64,000 nucleotides of DNA, taken from NCBI GenBank assembly GCA_900472625.1, contig UCIT01000055.1, forward strand, positions 1 through 64,000, written 5' to 3'. Positions within the stretch are counted from its first letter, which is position 1. Each line of letters begins with the position of its first letter. This document shows, one piece after another, positions 18,249 through 27,014 of this stretch. Made by a program: the position numbers and the translations under genes. The notes below the pieces were generated by a model that saw only the letters and a program-made list of their open reading frames with translations, searched no databases and had not been told where the DNA came from. The stretch is from Hyphomicrobiales bacterium (GTDB taxonomy: Bacteria; Pseudomonadota; Alphaproteobacteria; Rhizobiales; Rhizobiaceae).

Positions 18249-18350
18249 AGCGTGTCGAGGAACGCCAACAGCGCTTGACGTTCCCGATCACTGAGGTCAA
18301 GCGGTTGCAAAAGGTCAGAGATCGCCGCAGCCAAGGGAAACAACGGCGGC
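18249..18350 (-). pseudogene. C-terminal remnant, possibly of a cytochrome c peroxidase-like protein
   Basis: About 33 codons read PPLFPLAAAISDLLQPLDLS, then DRERQALLAFLDTL and a stop. The ending resembles the C terminus of di-haem cytochrome c peroxidases and related c-type cytochromes (LDLT-x-x-E-x-x-x-LVAFL-x-TL). The gene is cut exactly at the IS6 inverted repeat. The assignment rests on a short tail. Confidence 0.3.
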
Positions 18351-19169
18351 GGTGTTGTCACGTTAAGTTGGCGAGGCCGATAATGGCTTGAGGTTGCTGG
18401 ATTTTCAGGCGAGGCAGGCCGCAATTTCCCATGCATCGAAAGCTTCGAGCCGATGATAGCGAATTGTTTGTGCGGCGCGGCGGCGGGATGGAACTGAAAA
18501 GCAATTGCGGGTAGCGGAGTGCATGGAGACGAACCGTTGCAACGCTCCTGGCGATCGGTGGCCTTGCATGGTTCGTTCCCGTTTTCGAAACGGTAGATGG
18601 CTGTTCTCGGCCCGATTGTTGAGGCCCTTGTGCGACCAATGGTCGAGGCCGGGTGCCACTTCCTCCTTTGCCGCGCCATATGAGCGAAGCCTATCGGCAA
18701 TTATCCGTTTGGGAGCAAAGCCATATCGCTTCATCAACGAGACCAGCAGGCGCTTGGCCGCCCTTTTGTCGCGGTGCTTCTGCAAGATTTCTTCGAGAAC
18801 GGTGCCATGCTGATCAACCGCGCGCCAGAGCCAGAACTTGGTTCCAGCGCATTTCACCACGACTTCATCCAGATACCAAATATCGCCGGGGCGCGACCGT
18901 CGCCGCCTCAGATTGCGAGCGATCTGGGGTCCGAACTTGGCTATCCAACGACGGACCGTCTCATAGGAAACGGCGATCCCACCGCTCCAGCAGCATTTCC
19001 TCGACTTCACGCAGGCTCAGGTTAAAACGTAGGTAAAGCCAAACTGCGTGAGCAACGATCTGCCGTGGAAAGCGGTGACGCTTGAAGCTGATATCTGCTG
19101 TCTGCATTGCCGAAATTTACGCCCAACCCTACACGCAGGCAACCGCGAGCCGGTTAACGTGACAACACC
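18351..19169 (-). mobile_element. IS6-family insertion sequence (819 bp)
   Basis: The left end GGTGTTGTCACGTTAA (18351-18366) and the right end TTAACGTGACAACACC (19154-19169) are a perfect 16-bp inverted repeat, and the length fits IS6-family elements. The flanking 8-bp words (ACGGCGGC and AGCCTGAT) do not match, so there is no target duplication. That fits IS6-type recombination or deletion next to the element. Confidence 0.85.
18405..19108 (-). pseudogene. IS6-family transposase, frameshifted
   Basis: The N-terminal part starts at 19108 (MQTADISFKRHRFPRQIVAH and LSLREVEEMLLER). A frameshift near 18980 separates it from the rest (AVSYETVRRWIAKFGP, IWYLDEVVVK, then HWSHKGLNNRAENSH and RFVSMHSATRNCF). 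The DDE residues are visible in the second frame: D in YLDEV, D in IIADRLRSY and E in NRAENSH. The element can no longer make an intact transposase unless programmed frameshifting repairs it. Confidence 0.85.
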
Positions 19170-19495
19170 AGCCTGATGCACTTTGAGCTGCAAGCACGCC
19201 GATGAAGTCGTCGCCGGCCGCATGGGTGAATGTGGGAATGATATGAGCGCGATCTTCCACAGCTCGATTGCAGAGATTCAAAGGCGTGGAACGTCGACGA
19301 GAAAAATTTGATGTGGCGATAACCGAGCATCGTACCGACCTGAAGATAAAAACACCTGCGCAGGTGAGGCCAACTCAGAAATCCCTGAACGTCGGCCTCC
19401 GCGACCGGAAACCTTGCACCTGTTCTAGACGGGGTGGAACCTGTGACACGCAGCTCGAGCGGAAATTTTACGCAAATTTCAATGGGCTCCCATGG
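19170..19495. other. Stretch without a recognisable gene
   Basis: Nothing with coding character was found between the IS6 end and the LysR gene. The longest frame (about 80 codons) has no protein-like features. Confidence 0.4.
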
Positions 19496-20416
19496 TCAGC
19501 CTTGAAATCCTGATCCGTCCTGTCGCGATAGCTGCACCAAAGCGTCGATCAGCACCCTGAGCTTCGGCTTCATGTATCGCGACTGCGGCCAGACCGCATG
19601 GATCGGCATTTCGGCTCCGGCGCAGTGCTCAAGGACGGGGACCAGCGTGCCGTTCTTGAGGTGCTCGCCGACGAGCCATGTTGGAAGTTGCGATAATCCG
19701 CAGCCCGCCAGAACGGCGTCGACCATCGCCTGCCCGTCGCTGAACTCGTGTCGGCCTCTGACTTCCTGCGGGAACGTTACGCCATCCGGAGACTTCAGTA
19801 ACCAGGCCATGCGTTGATCCCGGCGCATCCCGCCGATGCAGTCTCTTTGAAGTAGCTCCGACGCCTCGAGGGGAATGCCGTTCTGCGCGAGGTAGCTTGG
19901 CGCGGCGCAGATCACCAAGCGCTGAGATCCAAGGCGACGTGCCGCCAGCCCGTTGTCATCTCGTAACTCGCCGATCCTGACCGCGACGTCGGTTCCCTCG
20001 GCAAAGATGTCCACCAGCCGTTCCGAGAAGGTGACGGACAGATTCAGCCTCGGATGGAGCCGTGAAAGATCGAGCAACGCCGGCAGGACATGTTGCCTGC
20101 CGAATGCGCCCGGAAGGTCGATACGCACACGGCCGACAGGAACAGTGCGGCCGACGGCGATCGTGCCCTCTACGCTTTCGAGCTCGTCGAGAACGTTCAC
20201 GCAGGCCGCGAGATACGCCTCGCCTTCGTTCGTCAGTGTCAGGCTTCGCGTCGTCCGGTGCAGGAGCTTCGTTCCAAGTCGTGCCTCGAGGCGAGAGACG
20301 CTCTTCCCAACCGCAGACGCCGTGATTCCAAGGGCTAGAGCGGCCGCCGAAAAACTTCCCGCCCGTACGGTCTCGGCAAATTCCGCCAGACCGTCAAATT
20401 TGTTTCCGATGCTCAT
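19496..20416 (-). CDS. LysR-family transcriptional regulator
   Basis: This 306-residue protein has an N-terminal winged helix-turn-helix (residues 5-62, SFSAAALALGITASAVGKSV, RLEARLGTKLLHRTTR) and a LysR effector domain. It is divergent from the flavin-oxidoreductase cluster, with 95 bp between them, the classic LysR arrangement. It probably activates that cluster and controls itself in response to a compound related to the substrate. Confidence 0.92.
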   Translation of the reverse strand: MSIGNKFDGLAEFAETVRAGSFSAAALALGITASAVGKSVSRLEARLGTKLLHRTTRSLTLTNEGEAYLAACVNVLDELESVEGTIAVGRTVPVGRVRIDLPGAFGRQHVLPALLDLSRLHPRLNLSVTFSERLVDIFAEGTDVAVRIGELRDDNGLAARRLGSQRLVICAAPSYLAQNGIPLEASELLQRDCIGGMRRDQRMAWLLKSPDGVTFPQEVRGRHEFSDGQAMVDAVLAGCGLSQLPTWLVGEHLKNGTLVPVLEHCAGAEMPIHAVWPQSRYMKPKLRVLIDALVQLSRQDGSGFQG

Positions 20417-20420
20417 TCCG

Positions 20421-20462
20421 GAATTATACGATCAAATGAATGGAATGTGAAGTGAATTATAC
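20421..20462. promoter_or_regulatory. Divergent promoter region with repeated GAATTATAC
   Basis: GAATTATAC occurs at 20421-20429 and again at 20454-20462, 33 bp apart, in the short space between lysR and the divergent oxidoreductase gene. AT-rich repeated words here are candidates for the LysR binding site or the -10 regions. Confidence 0.4.
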
Positions 20463-20511
20463 TGACTACGAGATCGGACTATATCTGTCTGCGACACCAA
20501 GGAGTTTCGTC

Positions 20512-21540
20512 ATGACAGTGAACTGGAAGCCGGAGACCGAAGTCGGCGTGACCGTTGCATCGCCGATCCAACATCCGGGCAACCGTCGCCTCTTTGCCAG
20601 GAACCGCCTGACCGTCGGTCTGATCATGCCGCTGGAAACGCATCCCGACACCCCTGCCCCAACCATGCACAACCATATCCAGATGGCGCAGAAGGCGGAC
20701 GAGTACGGGATTGGCGCGCTGTGGATGCGCGACGTACCGTTCTACGATCCGGCCTACGGCGACACTGGCCAAATCTTCGAACCGCTGATCTATATAGCGA
20801 CGCTCGCAGCTGCCACGAAGTCGATCGCGCTGGGTACCGCGGGGATCGTCCTACCACTGCGAGAACCCAAGATCCTGGCAAAGCAGGTAACCTCACTCGA
20901 CCATCTGTCAGGCGGCCGCATGCTGCTTGGCCTGTCTTCCGGCGATCGCCCTGCAGAATACCCGCTTTTCGGTATCGATTTCGCCAGCCGGGGTGAGCGC
21001 TTTCGGGACGCCTACGAAGTCTATCGGGCCATTACCGATGAAGATTTCCCGGCCTTCCGGTCCGAACGATTTGGCATGTCGTATGGTCACGCCGATCTGC
21101 TTCCGAAGCCACCCTTCGACCGGACACCCTCGATCGCCATCGGTCGCGCGCAGCAGTCTATCGAATGGATCGCCGAATATATGAACGGCTTCATCGCACC
21201 TGCGCCCGCGGTCGAGAACCTGTCCATCTTCGCAGGAGAATGGGCGAACCTCGTGCAGTCCGTCGTTGGGGAGCAGACCTTCAAGCCAATTGGCATGGCG
21301 GGTTATCTCGATCTCGTCGATGACCGGCACCACCCTTTCGAGCGAATGCGGGCAGGTTTCCGAACGGGATCCGTCGCGCTCGCCGAATTCCTGGAAATGG
21401 CGCGGGCTGCGGGCGTGAATCACGCCGCGCTCAATCCGAAGGTCAGCCGCAGGCCCTACGACGAACTGATGGCAGACCTCGCCGAAAATGTCCTGCCGCA
21501 TTTCCCTTCCATCGTCCCGAATTCGAAAGAAACATCATGA
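20512..21540 (+). CDS. Luciferase-like (LLM class) flavin oxidoreductase, TIGR03571 type
   Basis: This 342-residue FMN-dependent enzyme has the luciferase-like fold (TAAATKSIALGTAGIVLPLR, then LSGGRMLLGLSSGDRP). The N-terminal motif and the stretch PEYPLFGIDFASRGERF-like region match the BA3436/TIGR03571 subgroup. I start it at the ATG at 20512, preceded by AAGGAG, rather than at an upstream in-frame start at 20440. It overlaps the Old Yellow Enzyme gene by four bases. The substrate is unknown. Confidence 0.85.
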   Translation: MTVNWKPETEVGVTVASPIQHPGNRRLFARNRLTVGLIMPLETHPDTPAPTMHNHIQMAQKADEYGIGALWMRDVPFYDPAYGDTGQIFEPLIYIATLAAATKSIALGTAGIVLPLREPKILAKQVTSLDHLSGGRMLLGLSSGDRPAEYPLFGIDFASRGERFRDAYEVYRAITDEDFPAFRSERFGMSYGHADLLPKPPFDRTPSIAIGRAQQSIEWIAEYMNGFIAPAPAVENLSIFAGEWANLVQSVVGEQTFKPIGMAGYLDLVDDRHHPFERMRAGFRTGSVALAEFLEMARAAGVNHAALNPKVSRRPYDELMADLAENVLPHFPSIVPNSKETS

Positions 21541-22655
21541 CCTCCCTGTTCGAACCCTATGATCTCGCCGGACTTCGCCTGTCGAACCGGATCCTGATGG
21601 CGCCGATGACCCGCGCACGTGCAATGAATGACACTCCCGATGAACTGACCGCTCTCTATTACAGTCAGCGTGCGGGGGCAGGTCTGATCGTTAGTGAAGG
21701 CGCGCCAATCTCGGTCGAAGGGCGCGGATACCTGTTCAATCCCGGCCTCCACACGCGTGAGCAGGCCGAAGGTTGGCGGAAGGTCACCGACGCCGTTCAT
21801 GCCGCCGGCGGCCGGATCTTCGCGCAGCTCTGGCATGTGGGCCGGGTGTCGCATACCTCGCTGCAGAAAGACGGCGCCGCGCCCGCTTCCTCGACATCTG
21901 CTCGGGCCGAAAACAGCAACGCCTATACCTATGATGCGAACGGCAACCCCGCCAACGTGCCCGCCAGCACACCGAGAGCACTTGAGACTGCTGAGGTGGC
22001 GCGGGTCACCCAGGATTTCGTCAGGGGGGCGCGGATGGCAATCGACGCCGGGTTCGACGGCGTCGAGCTGCACGGCGCGAATGGCTATCTGTTCGATCAG
22101 TTTATCAATGGCGCAGTTAACGATCGCACCGACAAGTATGGCGGGTCGATCGGCAACCGGCTGCGGTTCCTGCTGGAGACACTGGACGCGGTGTCAGACG
22201 CGGTCGGTGGAAACCGTGTTGGTGTCCGCATCTCGCCGTTCGGCCGCCTCTACGATATGCGGCCATTCGATGACGAGGCCGAAACCTGGCTGCAGCTTGC
22301 CGAGGAGCTTAACTTCCGCAAGCTCGCCTATGTGCATCTGAGCGATCAGCTCACCATGGGATTGCCGGGAAGCCCGGAAGGATTTGCGGCCTCTTTCTGC
22401 AGCGGCTTCCGCGGCACATTGATCGCGGCCGGCGGCTTCGACCGCGAAAAGGGCGAAAAAGCCATCGCAGAAGGCCACCTGTCTCTAATCGCGATCGGGA
22501 AAGATTTTATATCCAACCCAGACCTGATCGAGCGGATGAAGAACGGCTGGCCCTTGGCCGAACCCGATCGCGCCACCTTCTACGGCCAGTGGGGCGAGAA
22601 GGGCTACACAGACTATCCGACCTACCAGCCGGGCAACTTCGCTCAGCGATCCTAG
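21537..22655 (+). CDS. Old Yellow Enzyme family NADH:flavin oxidoreductase (NemA-like)
   Basis: This 372-residue FMN enzyme has an OYE beginning (SNRILMAPMTRARA), the active-site region FDGVELHGANGYLFDQF with the His/Asn pair, and YGGSIGNRLRFLLE. Such enzymes reduce activated C=C bonds, nitro esters or quinones in the cytoplasm. It is coupled to the LLM oxidoreductase gene by a 4-bp overlap, so the two flavoenzymes probably act in one pathway. Confidence 0.92.
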   Translation: MTSLFEPYDLAGLRLSNRILMAPMTRARAMNDTPDELTALYYSQRAGAGLIVSEGAPISVEGRGYLFNPGLHTREQAEGWRKVTDAVHAAGGRIFAQLWHVGRVSHTSLQKDGAAPASSTSARAENSNAYTYDANGNPANVPASTPRALETAEVARVTQDFVRGARMAIDAGFDGVELHGANGYLFDQFINGAVNDRTDKYGGSIGNRLRFLLETLDAVSDAVGGNRVGVRISPFGRLYDMRPFDDEAETWLQLAEELNFRKLAYVHLSDQLTMGLPGSPEGFAASFCSGFRGTLIAAGGFDREKGEKAIAEGHLSLIAIGKDFISNPDLIERMKNGWPLAEPDRATFYGQWGEKGYTDYPTYQPGNFAQRS

Positions 22656-22705
22656 AACTTCGACCTCCGTCGAGCTCTCCAATCTTACCATTCGGAAAAT
22701 TTACC

Positions 22706-23197
22706 ATGACCGACGACCGCATCCAGAAACTCCTCGACATCGAGGAGATCCGCAATCTCCGTACGCTTTACAGCCACTATCTCGACAGCGCCAATGTCGA
22801 TGGCCTCGAAAACGTCTTCACGCAGGACGCCGTCGTCGAGGTGACGGTCGGCAGCATGCGCGGGTTGGACGAAATCCGCAAAGGCCTTGGCGGCGCCGTG
22901 ACCCTGTTCGACCGGGGCAAGCGCGGCAACTACCCGTTCTTGCACGCGGTCACCAACCACTGGATCAAGATTACCGGACCGGATGTTGCCGAAGGTCGTT
23001 GCTACCTCATCGATTTTGAGACCGCCTCCAAGCCCGATCCCAATCCGCTTCTGCTCCTTGGACTTTATTCCGACCAGTACCGCCGCGTCGACGGCCAATG
23101 GCGGATTAGCCGCTCGCGGCTCGAAACCGTCTGGCCGGAGCGTGGCGAGACTGTCTCCAGCTTCGACCCCGCCAACGCCATGACCTTCCCGGCATAA
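22706..23197 (+). CDS. SnoaL-like (NTF2 superfamily) protein
   Basis: This 163-residue protein starts MTDDRIQKLLDIEEIRNLRT, the usual opening of SnoaL-like NTF2-fold proteins, and has the conserved hydrophobic cavity strands (THNHWIKITG-like, HAVTNHWIKI). It follows the OYE gene by 50 bp. The fold serves many isomerase, dehydratase and hydroxylase functions, so the reaction is open. Confidence 0.8.
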   Translation: MTDDRIQKLLDIEEIRNLRTLYSHYLDSANVDGLENVFTQDAVVEVTVGSMRGLDEIRKGLGGAVTLFDRGKRGNYPFLHAVTNHWIKITGPDVAEGRCYLIDFETASKPDPNPLLLLGLYSDQYRRVDGQWRISRSRLETVWPERGETVSSFDPANAMTFPA

Positions 23198-23220
23198 CAA
23201 TAACTGCAGGATCAATTCCC

Positions 23221-24222
23221 ATGACCGCACCAGCCCTCGCGGACCAGTCCGCTTCCAAATACGCGCTCGCCCACAAGGCGGGGATCGTGACGATCGAGCG
23301 CATGGTGGCGGCCTTGCGGCACAACGGTGCGGTCAGCATGGGCATGCTCGCCGACAGCGCGGTGATTGCGACGACCAGCCACTCCGGCCTGTTGTCCGGA
23401 CCCGAAGCTGTCGGCGGCATGTTTGGCCCGTTTTCCGATAGCCAGCAATTCGGGCTCTTTACCAGTAACATCTACCTTGCCGGCAGTCTCACGGCCGCGC
23501 GGGCCAGCGGATATCTCACCGGGCATATCGACGCCGGATCTCGCCTGTCCTTCGGGGCGACATTCGTCGTCGACCTTATGCGACAGGATGATAGCGCTGA
23601 CTGGAAGATAGCATGGGTCAAGGTTCAGCTCACCTGGATCGAAGGGAACAGGTCTTTGCGGCCGGACTGGACTTACCCGGTTCACGAGAAAGTCTGGGAG
23701 ATCGGCGATCCGCTGCATGTCATCGTCAGCGAACTCGACGCCCCTTGGCACCTTTATCCGGACAATCTTCTGCGGTCGGACGTAACCCGCGACGTCGAGG
23801 ACACTTACGCCCGATACAGCTGGGGTATCGACCAGGCGGATTTCGGCCTGCTGGTCAGCTCCTATGCCGAAGACGCCGCGGGGACGTTCAGCCCTATGGG
23901 ACCTCTCAATGGTCGCCATGCCATCGTCGGCGTCCAGAAAGATTTCAGGCGAGCCTGGCCCTGGATGCAGCATTACGGCGAAGTCCTCGGTAGTCGGGTT
24001 GACGGAGATATGGCCGCGATGATCGTCGGACGCGTTATTCCCCAAGCCGGAAAGGATGCCGATATATTCGGAGCCTACTACCCGTTGCGCCTCAGGCGAG
24101 ACGGCGCGCTCTGGCGGATCGTCTGGTTTGAATACCGGGCCGGGTGGTTTTCGAGCAGTGACATGGACATCGACGAACTTTTGGAACTGACCCTTTCCGG
24201 CAAGGGCGACAGGCCCGAGTAG
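23221..24222 (+). CDS. Double SnoaL-like protein (two NTF2 domains in one chain)
   Basis: This 333-residue protein appears to carry two NTF2-like domains. The first runs from about residue 15 to 145 (TIERMVAALRHNGAVSMGML, TFVVDLMRQD). The second runs from about 190 to 320 (DVEDTYARYSWGIDQADFG, SSYAEDAAGTFSPMG, YPLRLRRDGALWRIVWFEYR). SnoaL proteins are normally single-domain and dimeric, so this looks like a covalent dimer. It is the fourth gene of the LysR-linked cluster. Confidence 0.7.
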   Translation: MTAPALADQSASKYALAHKAGIVTIERMVAALRHNGAVSMGMLADSAVIATTSHSGLLSGPEAVGGMFGPFSDSQQFGLFTSNIYLAGSLTAARASGYLTGHIDAGSRLSFGATFVVDLMRQDDSADWKIAWVKVQLTWIEGNRSLRPDWTYPVHEKVWEIGDPLHVIVSELDAPWHLYPDNLLRSDVTRDVEDTYARYSWGIDQADFGLLVSSYAEDAAGTFSPMGPLNGRHAIVGVQKDFRRAWPWMQHYGEVLGSRVDGDMAAMIVGRVIPQAGKDADIFGAYYPLRLRRDGALWRIVWFEYRAGWFSSSDMDIDELLELTLSGKGDRPE

Positions 24223-24264
24223 CGGACCGCACCTCGCCACAGCACAATAGACAAGGAAATTATT

Positions 24265-24381
24265 ATGCGACTGAGCATTCTTGATTACTCACCGGTAGAC
24301 GAAGGTCTTCTTCCGAACGACGCCTTTACCGCAACCGTAAAACTGGCGCAGCATGCGGAAGGAGCGGGCTTCCATCGCTAA
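24265..24381 (+). pseudogene. Truncated LLM flavin oxidoreductase (first 38 codons)
   Basis: The ATG at 24265 with AAGGAAAT upstream starts MRLSILDYSPVDEG, then TVKLAQHAEGAGF, the typical opening of LLM-class flavin oxidoreductases. The frame stops after 38 codons and the remaining 300 residues are absent. The LysR-linked operon was therefore cut here, and the AbiE-like module now follows. A 47-codon frame at 24381-24524 is not recognisable. Confidence 0.7.
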
Positions 24382-24535
24382 TGTTCGACGTCGCAAAGAA
24401 AACGGTCAAACCGAGCCGATATACGCTCGGCTTGAAACTCGCTCCGGCTATCCTTGTCATGTGCAAGCAGACGAACGACAAGGGGCTGACCACCGCCTTT
24501 CAAAAGCACTACATGAAAGCCTGACCAGTCATATC

Positions 24536-24569
24536 ACTGACCAATTTTTAGATATAAAAATTGGTCAGT
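24536..24569. promoter_or_regulatory. Palindromic operator of the AbiE-like module
   Basis: ACTGACCAATTTTTA (24536-24550) and TAAAAATTGGTCAGT (24555-24569) form a perfect 15-bp inverted repeat around GATA. Further CTGACCA words lie at about 24521 and 24589, and GGTCAG near 24615. AbiEi antitoxins are known to repress their own operon by binding inverted repeats, so this is the likely operator. Confidence 0.75.
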
Positions 24570-24582
24570 ATGAGTATATTGA

Positions 24583-24610
24583 TTGCCACTGACCAAAGTT
24601 TGTATACAAT
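24583..24610 (+). promoter_or_regulatory. Probable promoter of the AbiE-like operon
   Basis: TTGCCA (24583-24588) and TACAAT (24605-24610), spaced by 16 bp, look like a sigma-70 promoter. The CTGACCA word overlaps the spacer, which suits repression by the antitoxin. Confidence 0.55.
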
Positions 24611-24634
24611 CTTCGGTCAGAAGGTAGGACAGCT

Positions 24635-25375
24635 ATGCCGGATCCCACATCGGACACTCTCGAACGTATTCACCAACGGATTGCCGGCGCGGCACCTTCG
24701 GGCGTTTGGTCGCGTGCCGACTTCCTCGATATCGCGACACCGAACGCCGTCGAAAAGGCGTTGCAGAGGCTAACCATCCGCGGCGACATCCGCCGGCCTC
24801 ATCGCGGCCTATACGACAAGCCGGGTATCAGCCAGCTGACCGGCAAGATGGTGTTTCCGCCACGTGCTTCATTCATCGATGCGATTGCACGGCGCGACAA
24901 ACTTCGTGTGTGCGTCGACGGCATGACGGCTGCCAATGATCTTGGCCTGACGACGGCCGTTCCGGCCCGGTCCACTATCTATGCGGATACCTATCCCCGA
25001 ACCATCGAGATCGAGGCCAATGCCGGTGATCCGCAGGCCAAAAAACCGGTCATCTATATCTTGGACTTCAAGCGCATTTCGGCAAAGACCGCGTTTTGGG
25101 CGGGCCGGCCGGCGATGCGGGTGATCCAGGCACTCCATTGGTTTCGCGATGAGCGATCCAATCTGGAGGCCGTTGTCGGTGGTATCGTCCGTTACCTCAA
25201 ACGAAGCCCGCACAGGCAACCGATCGTCGAGGATCTGCGCGAAAACATCCACGCCATCCCTGGCTGGATGTACCAGGCGATAGAAACGATAACACGCGAC
25301 CCGCGTACTCCGGTGGATGAAGACACTCCAACAGGCCAGGATGGGAAGGCTGAACATGCGCCAGAGCTTCGTTGA
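24635..25375 (+). CDS. AbiEi-like antitoxin (DUF6088 family)
   Basis: This 246-residue protein has an N-terminal winged-helix (SGVWSRADFLDIATPNAVEK, ALQRLTIRGDIRRPHRGLYD) and a C-terminal antitoxin domain (DLGLTTAVPARSTIYADTYP), matching DUF6088/AbiEi-type antitoxins of type IV systems. It should bind the palindrome upstream and counter the nucleotidyltransferase encoded next to it. The genes overlap by 20 bp. Confidence 0.85.
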   Translation: MPDPTSDTLERIHQRIAGAAPSGVWSRADFLDIATPNAVEKALQRLTIRGDIRRPHRGLYDKPGISQLTGKMVFPPRASFIDAIARRDKLRVCVDGMTAANDLGLTTAVPARSTIYADTYPRTIEIEANAGDPQAKKPVIYILDFKRISAKTAFWAGRPAMRVIQALHWFRDERSNLEAVVGGIVRYLKRSPHRQPIVEDLRENIHAIPGWMYQAIETITRDPRTPVDEDTPTGQDGKAEHAPELR

Positions 25376-26459
25376 TGTCCTTCGCTCAAGCGCTGACGAG
25401 CGCAGAGCATTGTTTTCCGCCGCGGCGTCCGATCTGGAGACGCGGGCCGAGAATATCGAGAAGGATCTCTACGTCTGCTGGGTGCTCGACTTCCTGTTCA
25501 ACCGACGGAAGGACGATTCAATCGGCCTCTATTTTAAGGGCGGTACCAGCCTCAGCAAGGCCTACAGCCTGATCCAGCGTTTTTCCGAGGACATCGACAT
25601 CGGCATCTACAAGGGGGACCTGAAAGTTCCGCTTGAGGCCGATATCGCCGCTCTCCCCTCTGTCAATCAACAACAGAAGGCTCTGGCCGAGCAGGTGGAC
25701 GAGGCAGCACGGCATTATATCTCCGGGCCACTCAAGCGTTTGCTTGAGGAGGAAATCGCCGTGGTCGAAGAAGAGATCGGACAAACGGGACATTTTTCGC
25801 TCGGCTTCGGGTACGATCCCTACCGGAAGAAGGAAGCGCTCGACATTTTGGTGCTGGGATACAGAAGCGTCTTTGATACCAGCGGCGGCTACGTCGAGGC
25901 GGCGGTGCGCATCGAAGGCGGCGCACGCCCGGATCCGGTGCCAGCCGAAACGCGAGAAATCGTCCCCTACATAGCATCCGAAATGCCGGCCAGTTCGGAT
26001 CTCACGATCTCCAATGTGATAACCGTCAAGCCCGAGCGGACGTTCTGGGAAAAGGTCCTCATCCTTCATGCCATGACGGAAATGACCGAGAAACGAAACG
26101 CGGACCAGAATGCGGAAAGAAAGGTCCCCGACCTCAATCGATACTCGCGCCACTATTACGATGTTCATCAGATCTGGACGCATCCAGACTACGGAAAGGC
26201 GACGGCATCCATGCTCGATCTTGCCGAAGCGTGCCGGCAGCACAAGGAACTGATGTTCCGTGCACCGGACCATCGCTATGATCGGGCAGTACCCGGCAGT
26301 TTCCGGCTGTTGCCGACCGCCGATATGCGCAAGAAACTGGCGACCGACTACGACAGAATGTCGGCGATGATCTTTGCGACACCGCCTGATTTCGAGGCTG
26401 TCATGAAAAGCATCGAGGATCTGGAGCGTTTCCTCAACAAGGATCCGGTCGCCGGTTGA
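25356..26459 (+). CDS. AbiEii/AbiGii-type nucleotidyltransferase toxin
   Basis: This protein of about 367 residues has the DNA polymerase beta-type nucleotidyltransferase motif KGGTSLSKAYSLIQRFSEDI followed by DIGIY (K61 onward), characteristic of AbiEii toxins, and a long C-terminal helical part. AbiEii-type enzymes stop growth by modifying a nucleic-acid or nucleotide target. I favour the ATG at 25356, overlapping the antitoxin gene, over in-frame ATGs at 25317 and 25341. Confidence 0.88.
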   Translation: MRQSFVDVLRSSADERRALFSAAASDLETRAENIEKDLYVCWVLDFLFNRRKDDSIGLYFKGGTSLSKAYSLIQRFSEDIDIGIYKGDLKVPLEADIAALPSVNQQQKALAEQVDEAARHYISGPLKRLLEEEIAVVEEEIGQTGHFSLGFGYDPYRKKEALDILVLGYRSVFDTSGGYVEAAVRIEGGARPDPVPAETREIVPYIASEMPASSDLTISNVITVKPERTFWEKVLILHAMTEMTEKRNADQNAERKVPDLNRYSRHYYDVHQIWTHPDYGKATASMLDLAEACRQHKELMFRAPDHRYDRAVPGSFRLLPTADMRKKLATDYDRMSAMIFATPPDFEAVMKSIEDLERFLNKDPVAG

Positions 26460-26611
26460 CTACGTCGATCTTGGAAATTGCAGAGACCCTGCTCGCCTCG
26501 GTCTACCGTTCAGACGGCCGGTGCGGCTCAAGATCACCTTTCGTCGCTCAACAGCGAAAAAAGGGCAAGGACAGCAGCTCGATCCCGGGTTCTCATCAGC
26601 CAGTCCCCAAG

Positions 26612-26650
26612 ACGAAAAAGCCTGCCGCGGGAGGAGGTGCGGCAGGCTTT
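26612..26650 (-). terminator. Intrinsic terminator closing the hairpin RNA
   Basis: AAAGCCTGCCGC / GCGGCAGGCTTT is a perfect 12-bp stem around the loop ACCTCCTCCC, followed on the minus strand by TTTTTCGTC. It shows that the transcript runs on the minus strand and ends here. Confidence 0.8.
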
Positions 26651-26769
26651 CGAAAAGAACCGAACAACGGCTGGGAGGAGGAGTGCCGCAGTTCTGACAG
26701 ACGCCCCTTGGGAGGAGGAGTGGGCCGTCTGAAATCGAAGCTCTGCGGGAGGAGATGCATTGCTTCGAT
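26617..26769 (-). ncRNA. Tandem cuckoo/ar14-like hairpin RNA with four CCTCCTCCC-type loops
   Basis: On the minus strand four hairpins follow one another: 26769-26734 (8-bp outer stem ATCGAAGC/GCTTCGAT, loop with CTCCTCCC), 26731-26698 (stem CAGACGGCCC/GGGGCGTCTG), 26694-26662 (GAACTGCGGC/GCCGTTGTTC) and 26650-26617 (perfect 12-bp stem). Every loop shows CTCCTCCC, an anti-Shine-Dalgarno word exposed in the loop. This matches the alphaproteobacterial CcsR/ar14 'cuckoo' RNAs, which bind ribosome sites or ribosomes in stress. Four hairpins could be one long RNA or two units of two. A start and promoter were not identified. Confidence 0.75.
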
Positions 26770-27014
26770 GAGAACCAAAATACCAATTTTCGCTGCACAC
26801 GAAATAGACTTTGCTGCAGTGCAGCTATGCGCAGAATGCAGAGCCTGATTTCGAGGGAGGACAATGGTGGCGTATATGCGCGACCGATGTGATCCAGAAC
26901 CAATCCAGCGAACACGGCAATGATCCACATTGCAGTGAAGCCGTTGGTTTCGGCGGACTGCGCGGCCGCCCAAAGAGTACGCGCCGCCGTGGGCATCGTC
27001 GCAGGTCAACCGCA

